This document shows, piece after piece, positions 32,907 through 43,290 of a stretch of DNA of 64,000 nucleotides. The notes under the pieces are model-generated. The model did no database searches and was not told the DNA's origin. It worked only from the letters and a program-made list of their open reading frames with translations. Position 1 is the first letter of the stretch. Every line of letters begins with the position of its first letter. Source of the stretch: Astragalus membranaceus (taxonomy: Eukaryota > Streptophyta > Magnoliopsida > Fabales > Fabaceae); NCBI GenBank assembly GCA_039519185.1, contig CM076851.1:53426751-53490750 (forward strand), in the 5' to 3' direction. Both the position numbers and the translations under genes were made by a program.

Positions 32907-33865
32907 AAAGATAAATAATTACAAACTTAAAGACTGAAATACCTCTTACGTAGGTAGATAATACAACTTGAAGATTCCAACCCCGACTAACCCTTGCGAG
33001 AGATCAGCTCTAACGGACCAACAGTGCGTGAAGAGCAGAAATGAAAAATGTAAAGGGTTTTTCAAATGATGCGATTTTTCGGGAAAATGGGTTGTGAGAA
33101 ATGAGAACTATGAAGCCTCTATTTATAGGCAATGAGAAAAATATTAACGTTGAACTATTTATGGAAATGTGAGAATCTATTATGTGCCTGAATGCACTAA
33201 AGTGAAAAATCGATTATATGTTTTAGAATACTCAGGTGGATAATCGATTAAGTGCCTGTTACATTCTAAGTGTATAATCGATTATGTATTCAATATGAAA
33301 CATTATGAGTCGATTCTTTCTTTTATGGAAACAATGGGAATCAATTGCATGCTTATATAAATCGATTATATACTTTCTCATTGTGTTAAAAAATCGATTT
33401 GATGTTTAGTTTAAAAGTTAGTGAATCGATTCTTTCTTTTTGAAAAACACTTGTGAATCGATTTCATGCTTAGTAAAATCGATTATGCATTTTCACATTT
33501 AGTTAGAAATCGATTTTAATGGTTTTTCAAAAATGTTTTTGTGATTACGTGTGCATGCAAGCATTTTGAAAAACGTGGGACTTTGAGAGATGAGCTGACC
33601 TTCGTAAGAGCTTACAGTTTTTCCTAAGACACACCCAAACCCTAAGGACTAACCCTTATTTATAAGGACTACCCTTATATCTTGAAACTTCAATTCTTGA
33701 GCTTGATTGTCTTGGATTGTGACTTTGATACTTTGTCACTTTCATCACCTTTGGCCATAAACTTTGGCTTTGGTCAACTTTTACTCGTATCACTTTTAGC
33801 TCTGCTCTTTTTCATCATCAAAACTTTGACCTGTAATACAAGTCCTGCAGTACAAGATATCTACA
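32893..33865 (-). repeat. Sirevirus 5' LTR, truncated and fused to gag
   Basis: This region matches the left LTR but lacks about 290 bp (compare AAAGCACACAAAGATAAATAATTAC with 29045-29360) and everything further toward the primer site. The junction lies in the shared word AAAGCAATAAAGCAC, a possible recombination microhomology. Confidence 0.75.
33175..33525. repeat. AATCGATT array, 5' LTR copy
   Basis: This is the second LTR copy of the palindrome array, with about ten AATCGATT-type words. Some have mutated (for example AATCTATT and AGTCGATT), which allows comparison of change between the two copies. Confidence 0.85.
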
Positions 33866-33870
33866 TTGGA

Positions 33871-35704
33871 CAGTTTCGAAGTGTCGAAGTTTCAAAGTGT
33901 GTAGGAGTTGAAGGCTGTTATTGGTTGGTTTCCAGGGGTTTTCTGAAGCGCGTGGATAAGTGACAACATCTGTGAGGCCAAGGGTTGGCAACACATGATT
34001 ACTAATCATTGCGTAGTTATTATTCTAGGTAGTTTCGATTAGACATATGTCCACCATGCAAGTAGGTAGTTATCTTTGTAACTCTATATATAGCTGTTTG
34101 TAAATGGCTCTAGGGGCAAGATTCATAACATCCAATAACCCTTTCTAGCCTAACATCTGACTACACAGGATCACGCGAAATTGTGGTAAAAAATGTATAT
34201 CTTTGTCATTTTCTTTGTATCTCGAAGACTACTTTTAATGTTCATTTCCTTTTGACAATTTAGTGTTTCACTCTTGTCCTTTATTTTTCTTTTACTTAGC
34301 ATTTTATTCGGTTTTTTTCACTCTAATACTTAAAATACTCATGATGTTCATTTCCTTCTGGATTTGATTTCCATGCTTCTTTTAAGTCACTTTTATCAGT
34401 ACAAACTTCAAATTCCGTTCACATTATTAACCTTGAGTATAACTTCTGATTCGATTGATAGTGTAGTTGAATTCCTTTTACCAAAAACCGTGTTTCACGC
34501 TTTGAAACAATCTTAATCATACTTGCCTTTAAACCCGTCAACGGGTGACCCAAGAATTTAATTCACGTTCTCTTTATTCAACCTTTTTCGAATTCATTTA
34601 TTTAACGGTGAAATTTGTTGGTAAACATAGTGTCACAAAACTCAACATATATTTGACTTCTCCTATTTTTGTTGAACCGACACTCATGTCAATGTCTCAA
34701 CCATGACCGTTTGGATAAACAGTTTAATTAAGTACTTATGGCATAATAACTTATCATATAAGTGCTTATGCATAAGTTGTTTATATAATAAAATATAAAA
34801 TAATGATACACTATTCTATAAGCCATAAGCTGTTTTCATAAGCTATCCCAAAGAGCTTATGGAAATTAGCTGAAAATGGCTTATGAACATGATATAAAAT
34901 GTTTTCCTAAGCTATTCTAAACAATTTCACAAATGTTTTTGTACCAGTAGATAAGTCCAAATAAACCGATCCAAACAGACCTAAGGAGGGTTGTGAATTT
35001 CTATTTATAAAAACAACACTCGATATCCTCGTGAGAGTTTCAGACGATACAATATTTCTAGTAGTGATCCAAGTGGACCAAAAACGCAGTTACATTTTGG
35101 ACCACTACGCACAAAAAACTAGTGGTAGTTAGCATGTTACATGTACTCAATAATCAAATGAGGCTGCTGTATTCTAAAACTTTTTTATATATAAGTGAGA
35201 TTCAAAGTAGCTTTAGATTAGTAAACAGCATATATGTTGCTAACTTATAATAATATTAGCACTTGATTCACATGCTAACAGATCAGATATAATAAAGTAA
35301 AACTATATGTTGAATACTATTTCTTGCTAAACAAGGGGTAATATCAATAAGTTTAAGAGATATAAGTCATTGAATAATGAAGCTGGTTAGTAGTCTCAAT
35401 AAACTACGTACAATTAGAGTCAAGGTTCCCGCTACAGTATCATTAGATAAGAAAAATATATAGGTTAATGTATTTCCAGCAGTTCAATAATTGAAGTCAT
35501 GGTATAATAATAGGCTTTTTTTGTGGCACTATGTGTAGTATTAGTATAACAGACATCAGACTTCCTTCTCAAAATAGGGTCAAATAATAGGATTAATTGT
35601 GATTTTAGTCTAGTAACTAGCTGATATTCAGTTTTGGTCTCTACAATTTAAAAAAAATGATCCCAATATTCTAAAGTATGTGCTACAATTAGTCTTATTA
35701 ATTT
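33871..35704. other. Intergenic DNA with a MITE-like piece
   Basis: AT-rich sequence with a TATA-like CTCTATATATAGC near 34083. It could be an old LTR remnant, but no terminal pair was found. The last 120 bp, with TTTTAGTCTAGTAACTAG and TTTTGGTCTCTACAA, continue at 60368 once the large stack is removed. Confidence 0.4.
34705..34982. mobile_element. Possible hAT- or Tourist-like MITE
   Basis: The piece starts CCGTTTGGATAAACAG and ends with the complement of GTCTGTTTGGATCGG, giving a short inverted repeat around GTTTGGAT. The interior is rich in CTTATG and CATAAG, which form inverted pairs. Superfamily is uncertain, and I could not fix the target duplication. Confidence 0.5.
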
Positions 35705-35709
35705 GTTTT

Positions 35710-35755
35710 TGTTATGAATAATATTAGTGGACATCCACTAATATTATTCATAACA
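35710..35755 (-). repeat. Mini 3' LTR of copia C, a long palindrome
   Basis: It consists of 46 bp reading TGTTATGAATAATATTAG and then its near-perfect reverse complement around a 4-bp centre. It looks like the two ends of the 239-bp LTR joined with the centre deleted. On the minus strand the purine-rich CAATGGGAAG lies directly upstream, where a polypurine tract is expected. Confidence 0.75.
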
Positions 35756-38700
35756 CTTCCCATTGGATGTCCATCGAGAATATGCCTCATTAAAACCTTA
35801 CTAGAAAAAACGCAGTGGGATAAAATTCTAGTGAAGGAAAAAGAGTACAATATCCTTTCTATGGGAACTGCCTCATTAAAAACCTTGCCAGGAAAACCCA
35901 ATGGGACAAAACCATAGAGAAGGGAAAAAGAGTGCAGTTTTTCTCCCCCTGTTTAAAGCGTCACTTAAGAATATGAATTCCAGCATCTGGGTAACATATA
36001 TAAAATGATTTATTCATTAGGATAGTCAAAAATGAAATATTCATTGGTTTGTAATGAACTATATTACTACTAATTATCACATAATATTATCATATCAAGG
36101 GATATAAAATGTAATATGCATGCATGCTTTCATAGTCTTCCGGACTGAGATATTTCATATATTCTTACCACACAACTCGTGTACTCATTATCTATATAAT
36201 TTCTACAGATCAATATGAGATTTTGTTTTTCAAAAGAATTTATTTAAAGACATTTCTTTTTATCTTGAATCCTTTTGGGATTTTCCATGTAGAGGTCACC
36301 TACAGATTCAACCTCAAAATCCATCAGATATAATTTGAGGTCATTCATCTAGAGCTCTTTCTTTGAATAGTCTATAGTTTTTGGAAGCTCTTCAGGAGTT
36401 TCGATAATATTTATGTCATCAACATAGACATCAGTTATAGCAACAAAAAAAAATCAAACATTTTCATAAAACTATATGGACAAGTGATGTCATTTTTGTA
36501 TCCCTCCTTTAGAATATAAATTTAGGCTATTATACCATATGTGTTCAAATTAGATTATCTCGTGAATGGATTGATTCAATTTGAGTAATCATCTCGATAA
36601 TCTGAAAAGTGTGTATTGGATATTAATTCCTTCAGGGATCTTCAAATAATTATGACTATCAAATGAGTCGGACAAATAAGTCGTAGCAACATCCATCTTG
36701 TGAAAATTGAGCTCACTGTAAAGTACTTGCATCCATACTTGAGCAACATGTCGAGCTTTGTATCTAACAATTTCACCATTCTCATTTTGTTATAGCACAC
36801 AAACCCATTTGTATCCGACTGGTTTCACACCTTCATGGTGTTTGGACTACAAGTCCAAAAAACTTTTGTAAAACGAGTTTAATTCTACTTCAATTTCATC
36901 TTTCAATTTTGGCCAATTCTCACTTTGTCTACAATCTTTAATATGGTTCATGATCCTCATTGTCATTTATCAAATTTAGCGCTATATTATATGTAAAAAC
37001 ATCGTCAACGTTGACTTCGTTTCGGTTCCATTGTATTTCATTCATGACATAATTCATTGAGATCTCTTTATTTCAGAACTTTTTCAGGTACTTGATCAGT
37101 TCTTCTAGAACTGAAATGTCAGTTATGTCTGAATACTCTTTTAGAGTTTATGTATCCTCGCTTAGACCATCTTTATTTTTAGCTCCTTTTCTAGTTTGAC
37201 GATTTTTATCTTTGGAACCGATTGGTCTACCACACTTCAGGTGCGGTTGAGACTCATTTGCAATGTTAGATTGTCCACCAAAGACATCCATTTTATTGGA
37301 GCATTAGCAGCTGATATATATGATTTGGTCACACCTTTTGGATTAGTGAATGCATTTGGTAGATGATTTACTAAGATTTGCAAATGAATTATCTTTTGAA
37401 CTTCTAGTTCACATTGTTTAGTTCGAGGATCGAGATGAGACAATGATAATTCATTCCAACTGATCTCTTTTTCCAGCTGCTTATTCTCTCCCCCTAATGT
37501 TGGGAAATTTAATTCATCAAGTAATAAGTTTCAAACTAGACTATAAACAAGTCTCCAATTGTTGGCTCATACTTTATCATACATGGAGATTTATATCCAA
37601 TTCTTTGAGGACCCATCTTAGTGCATTGTGAGTGGAGAAATTGGAATATGCATTGCACCTTCAAAAACTTTAAGACGGGAAATATTAGATTCGTGACCAA
37701 AAACCAAATGTATAGGGGAAGAGTTGTTATAAATTGTTGGCTTGATGCGAATCAATGTTGCAATTGCATGTTCTCAAGGAAGTTCTTATCTCATAAGTAT
37801 TTGTCATATAATTAACTTTAGACGCCTAAAGAATGGTTCTTCAAGACCCTTTTATGAATGAGCATATGCTACGTGGTGTCCAATATCAATTCTAATTAAT
37901 AGACATACAATACTTTTCTCATTCTTTCTAGATGATTAAGAAAAATGAACTCTTAGCCAAACAATCTCACAAACTACAAGTTGTGAGTTTGCGACAAATA
38001 TGTATGTGTTCATCTAGTTGATGTATCAATTAAAATCATAAACTATCTAAATGGTACACATGGTGGGTGTATAGGCCCACAAATATCACCATATGTATTC
38101 GTTTTAAAAATTTGAGAGATTCACTTCCAATTTTTGTGGTGGTCTAATTATAAAGTTCATTTGTGTACAAGAGATACATGAGAGGTTATTAGATAGAACA
38201 ATCTTCTGGTTCTTCAATTGATAACCACATAAAATTTACTTTATTTTTCGCATCATAATGAACCCAAGATGGCCCAACCGGTCATGCCAAACAACAAATT
38301 TATTGTGACCTGTAAACTTCTGGTTTACAACTTGTGCTTCAATTACACAGATACAAGTGTAGTACAAACTAGAGGAAATGGGAGACAACTTTTCCACTAC
38401 ACTTATTTTTCCCAAAGTATGTCTCATAGATTCTCAATGTGTAAATTTTTTTTTCCGGATAACAATATATTAGCTTTTCCGGAGCCTTCAATTATCTTTG
38501 AAGTCGAGATATAGTGCTAACATTGCTTTCTCGCTTTACTAAATAAGAGAAATGTATTTTATCCATTAAAATCGTATGGGTAGTTCCGCTATCAGCGAGA
38601 CACATATCACCATTATTGATGCTAGTGTAAATAATCATTCTATTCAAAATAAATAAATTTGATAAGAGATAAGTATAAGAATAAAGATGGAAGTTGAAAA

Positions 38701-38836
38701 TATACTTAAATATAAAACTTTATCAGAGGAAAACATATAAGTGAGTAACATCCATATTACCATAATCGAAATCATCATCTTTATAAGAAAAACGTCTCTC
38801 AATTCTGTTATCTTGATTTTTAAATGATTGTTGGTA
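35756..38836 (-). pseudogene. Copia C pol remnants
   Basis: Several domain traces read on the minus strand. Protease: LADSGTTHTIL near 38573-38602. Pre-integrase: FVVWHDRLGHLGFIMMRKI at 38236-38310. The linker before reverse transcriptase: SHLDPRTKQCELEVQKIIHL and ANAPIKW at 37310-37443. Reverse transcriptase active site: VYVDDINII at about 36403-36429. Stops and frameshifts occur every 100-200 bases. No domain is whole. The GAG-protease linker is cut at 38841 by gypsy B, and its other side resumes at 58245. Confidence 0.78.
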
Positions 38837-38841
38837 AAGGT

Positions 38842-40359
38842 TGTAACACCCCGGTATATTTAACATGTAAAAATACCCAAGTGCACCCAAGCAAAAACAT
38901 CAGAGATAATAATTCCTGCTTAGACACTGAATACCACTATAAAATTTTTGCTGTAATATAACTTAACCGTCTTATACACAAATAAGACCATACGGTACTC
39001 AGACCATAAACTGTCAGCAACTATGGTAATCAGAGTCATACAAGAAAGCGGAATGAAGATAAACATAACACTAATGCCGTAGTGCTGTGATACATGGACA
39101 ATAGAAGGAAAATAAACTTAAACATAAAACTAAGTCATCCTCCATCACCCGGGGCCACCTACTCGTGCCTCTGAGGTTTCTTCTGTCCCTGTTTATCTGT
39201 AAAACAACAACATTTAAACAGTGAGATACAATCTCAGTGAGTTCTACCGAGACCCCTACTAACACTCTCGGTCCATTTAAAATATTTTTAAGATTTGTTA
39301 CAACACCGACCGCAATCCGCTTGCTAATCCCGGTGAACCATCTAACAAGGCTTCGACCTAGTAAGACACCGGCTGCAATCCGCTTGCGTCTCCCGATGAA
39401 CTAGCATCTTAGGCCTTTCTACGTACAACCAGCCGCAGTCCGCCTGCATCTTCTGGTGAACATAGTACAATATCTTTTTAAGATAACACCGGCCGCAATC
39501 CCATTGCATCTTCCGGGGAACCCCATAACCAATAGTGTCTCCTAATGGCACAGAGCCTAGGGTAAGGGTTCATGACTACCCCGCCTAGTATGTCAACATG
39601 TTTCGTCACCCAAACTCGATATAATATATATATCTACAATCGTATGAACATTTAGTTCATCAGTTATACTTTACCACATAGGACTCATAGTCCGTTTGTT
39701 ATCAATAAAACATACCCGCACACGCATACTATTATTCGGCTTTTTCGAAATGATTTGGACATCAAAAGTATTTGGTAAAACACTTTTTAAAACATACTCA
39801 AAATCATGGCATTATAAGCCTAATATCATTATAGAAGGGTTAGGAAAGGATTAGGAACGGATTAGGATCGAAACGGAATCATTTAGGGTACCTTGAAAAT
39901 TTTGGGCAGAACTAGGCGCACGGGTCGTGCCCCTGGACGCACGGGTCGTGCGCCCTGTTTGACATTTTTGAACACTGAACCCGAAACAGGCGCACGGGTC
40001 GTGCGCCCTGGACGCACGGGTCGTGCGCGTTTGACAGCATTGCCAAAATGCCCTGTTTTATGAAATTTTGCTTTCCGATCAATCCGAAACTCGCCCCGAT
40101 CGATTCCTAACTCAAAAACAGACAATGCCAGACAATATACCAGTCCAATCAACATCAAACAATCAAGCAATTCAATCAAAAACTCAACGATTACGAATTT
40201 CGTTAAAACGCGATATATTTCAAAATAACGTTTTCGACTCGAAATCTTTCGAAAATAAGTCACACAATTCATTTCAAAACGGAATAAGCCTAAACGTGAG
40301 TAAAACTCACCCTTGAAGCGAGAGTCGTTGCCGAGCCGAAATCACCGATATGTCAAAAT
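38842..40359 (-). repeat. LTR-B copy 1, interrupted by LTR-A
   Basis: It matches 56092-57610 closely. It ends GATATGTCAAAAT, where LTR-A begins; in the intact copy the next bases are CACCGAATCG. It contains four GCACGGGTCGTGC palindromes (39915-40030) and the landmarks ACATCAGAGATA and AAAACAACAACATTTAAAC. Short open frames in it recur in all three copies and are not genes. Confidence 0.92.
39915..40030. repeat. GCACGGGTCGTGC array in LTR-B copy 1
   Basis: Four copies of GCACG-GGT-CGTGC occur in two pairs. Each pair is joined by CCCCTGGAC or GCCCTGGAC. The same array is at 48229-48345 and 57168-57283. Confidence 0.9.
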
Positions 40360-43171
40360 TGTAACGCCCCAAAATAATTTAATTATTTATTTAATTAAGT
40401 TATTTGAGGCTTACAATATTTATTTAATTTAATTAAATAATTCAAGGTTTAATTTATTTATTTTATTTTAATTATTAGGAGGTGTTGTCTCGAATTAGAT
40501 GGTGCACGGGGCCCATGACCCACAAGTGAGCCCATGACCCATTGGATAGTCATAGGAATTCGACTCACTAGGGGTCTTGTGACTTAGTTGCATTTTTGAC
40601 TCAATTGTGAAAAGAAAGAAAAGAAACGTAAAAAGAGAGAGTGAGAAGAGGAGAAGTTGCGAAGTGAAGAGGAGAAGAAGAGAAAGGGGCGAATCACTCA
40701 TGGAGGAGGAAGAGCTTGTTGGTGTCTTGCATTTTCCTTGGAGCTTGGCTTGGTGGTGCGAATTCTAAGAGGTTAGGGGGTCCTCTTTTTATTGTTAATG
40801 GCTTATGCGAATTAGTAGTGCCTAGGGTTAGGGTTTTAGAATGATTTATATGAATGAATTTTGGTGTTGTTGATTCAATTGTAATGTCGTGATATATGAT
40901 TATGAATTGCCTATGTTGAAATCGCATGATTGATGTTTGAATTGTTGCTAATGTGAATTGTATGTCATATGTTTGAATATATGACTTGTTGGTGCTTGTT
41001 TGGTGAAGATTGAGGATCATGATGATGATTGAATTATATATATATATATGATTGGGTGTTTGGTGAATTTAAATTGGTGATTGAATTTGAAGAATCCGAA
41101 TCTTTGAAGTTCCTAGGCGCCTTGGGCGCCATATGCCCTGCTGCTGTGTTTGTGCCTTGGTCATGGGCGCCAGGCGCCCAGTCCCTGTGTTGCCACGGTG
41201 TTAATGTTTCTGTTGCCACTGTGTTGCTGTTTCTGTTGCCACTGTGTTGCTGTGTCTGTTGCCACTGTGTTGCTGTTTCTGTGTCACTGTGTTGCCAGTT
41301 TGGCGCTAGGTGCTTGTGCCATGGGCGCCAAGGGCCCCAATGTTCTGGAGATTGTTTTGCAAAATTTGGTTTCTGGTTTTCATATTCAAGTAAAATAGCT
41401 CGTGCAAAATGATTTTGGTCACCAAAATAGTTTTGTTGCGTGTTTTCACTAGGCGCCTAGTGCATGGGCGCCATGTGCTCTGCGCCAGTTTTGGGTGTTC
41501 CTGCGCCAGTTCTGTATCTGGGCGCTAGGCGCCCTGCGCCTGTTGTTCCCTGTGCCTGTCTCACTGTGTTGCCAGTTTTGGCGCTAGGCGCCTTGGCCAT
41601 GGGCGCCAAGGGCGCCACTGTTGTGTTGATTATTTTCTCAAAATTATTTTTGGGTTCTCATACATCAAATAAATGGCTCGTGTAAAACAATTTTTGGAGT
41701 CATAGGAGTTGTATTCCGTCCTGGCCTTAGGCGCCTAGTCCATGGGGGCCAAAGGTGCGTGTCACTTTTTGCCAAAATTTTTGTTGGATTCTCATATTCT
41801 GAGTATTTGGCTCGTACAAAATCAATTTCGAAGTAAAATGAGTTTTCTTGCGTGTTGGCCTTGGGCGCCTAGTGCCTGGGCGCCGTGTTTCCCTGCGCCA
41901 GTTCCTGCGCCAGTTTCCTGGGCGCCAGCGCCTATGCGCGTGTTGCTGTTCCTGGGCGCCAGCGCCTATGCGCGTGTTGCTGTTCCTGGGCGCCAGCGCC
42001 ATGAGCCAAGTTCCGTGTTGCCCCTGGGCGCCCAGCGCCTGGGCGCCAGTTTCCAGGATGTCTAAGTATTTTTCCGGTTTTGTTTTTAATGTAACTTTTG
42101 ACTCGGTTATCCAAATTTAACGGTTCAAAATGCGTTTCGAAGCTAATTTCAGTGTCTATCCAAATGTTCCAATTTTATGCAAAAATAAATTATTTTACTG
42201 GTGTTTCTGGGCTGAGGTGTTCAAGTGTCCAAATGGCAATTTTTATCCACTTTCCCTATGTCGTGTCAAATCATAAATTGGCCTAATTGAAATTGGTGTT
42301 GGTGTGAGTGGTGGGTTGAATTGGTGAGTGTATTATGGTGTTATTGGTGAGCAGAGGCTTCGGTCTAATCTTAATTGGTGAGCTGATTAATACAATGGTG
42401 AGAATATATATAAAATGGTGAGCTGAATTAAATGGTGAATTGATTGAATTGTGGTGTGTTGTGATGCATTTCCATAGCATCTCATGAAACATGTGCATTA
42501 TTGGTGAGCAGAGGCTTCGGCCTAGTTTTATTTGGTGAGCAGAGGCTACGGCCTATTTGTATTTGGTGACGGATCCGACATGCATGTGCCCGTGGAGTTT
42601 GGGTTGCATTTCATGCATAACCATATATTGTGTAGTGCTGCTTGGAAAATGTAATGTTGATGTGATTGTTGCCATTGTTGTGAACCGGTGTGCCTAGTTA
42701 CCTTTTCCTATGCATTGCTTAATTCCATATGTTATTAATTATGAAAAGAGACTCACCCTACTGCTTTTATGTTGCTTCTTATGTCGGCAACGTGCAGGTA
42801 ATAACGAGTGAAGGTTACCTTTACACCTTCGTTTGGTAGGAAGTGTCATGCTCTGATACGTAGCACCGGGGGGCGTCTTATGCTTAAGTGTTATTGTCTT
42901 TATACTGTTAGACCATTTTTGGTGATGTATTGGTTTTGTTTCGAACTTAATTATTATTCCGCTGCTGGTAGTGACTGTATTTAGTTGATGTGAACTAAAC
43001 GGTTTTTCTTGTTATGGTGCTATGTATCATGTGGTTTTAATTGAACTATGAAAGTTGAAGTTTTTGATTTTAATGGAGTAAGTGTAGCACTCGCTTAAAT
43101 TGTTTTCAAAAAAAAAAAAAAGAAACTCTGATTTTATTAAATAGTAAGGTTATTAGAAAAGGGGTGTTACA
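40360..43171 (+). repeat. LTR-A copy 1 (5' LTR of element A)
   Basis: It begins TGTAACGCCCC and ends GGGGTGTTACA, 2,812 bp. Ordered landmarks are an AT-rich start, a purine-rich tract (40612-40690), a region with GTTGGTG words, a short TA repeat, the GGCGCC-rich array (41110-42060), GTGAGCAGAGGCTTCGGCC-type repeats (42350-42560) and CGGCAACGTGCAGGTAATAA (42785) before the end. Small frames on both strands in the GC-rich array are chance openings. Confidence 0.93.
41110..42060 (+). repeat. GGCGCC-rich central array of LTR-A copy 1
   Basis: Dozens of GGCGCC, GGGCGCC and CTGCGCC words lie in three larger imperfect repeats. Each has a spacer with TTCTCATA and GGCTCGTGCAAAAT-type sequence (near 41372, 41655 and 41787). 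A sub-array of GTTGCCACTGTGTTGCTGTTTCT occurs at 41205-41300, and GGGCGCCAGCGCCTATGCGC is tandem at 41920-41995. Confidence 0.85.
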
Positions 43172-43175
43172 TTAG

Positions 43176-43187
43176 TGGTATCAGAGC
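43176..43187 (+). promoter_or_regulatory. Primer-binding site, initiator tRNA-Met
   Basis: TGGTATCAGAGC lies four bases after the LTR end and matches the complement of the 3' end of plant initiator tRNA-Met. Confidence 0.92.
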
Positions 43188-43290
43188 AGTTCGGTCTGTC
43201 CGGCCAAGTCGTCCTGTCATAGTGTCATATGACAAATAGAATTGTTAGATTAGTTCTAAATTTCTGTTTGTGCTGCAGTGATAGTTTGAA

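Larger units (their letters stand above)
28907..33865 (-). mobile_element. Sirevirus-like Ty1/copia element with most of pol deleted
   Basis: The 3' LTR is on the left (28907-30338) and a shortened 5' LTR on the right (32893-33865). Between them are several polypurine-like tracts, a terminal RNase H fragment, a protease trace and gag. The 5-bp duplication TTGGA lies at 28902-28906 and 33866-33870. The integrase and reverse transcriptase are absent. The primer site and the 3' end of the 5' LTR are also missing, because gag joins the LTR directly near 32893. Confidence 0.82.

Noticed and set aside
39883..40272. 129-codon minus-strand frame that recurs at 48197 and 57134
   Set aside because: The recurrence is due to three copies of LTR-B; it crosses the palindrome array and has no known domain.
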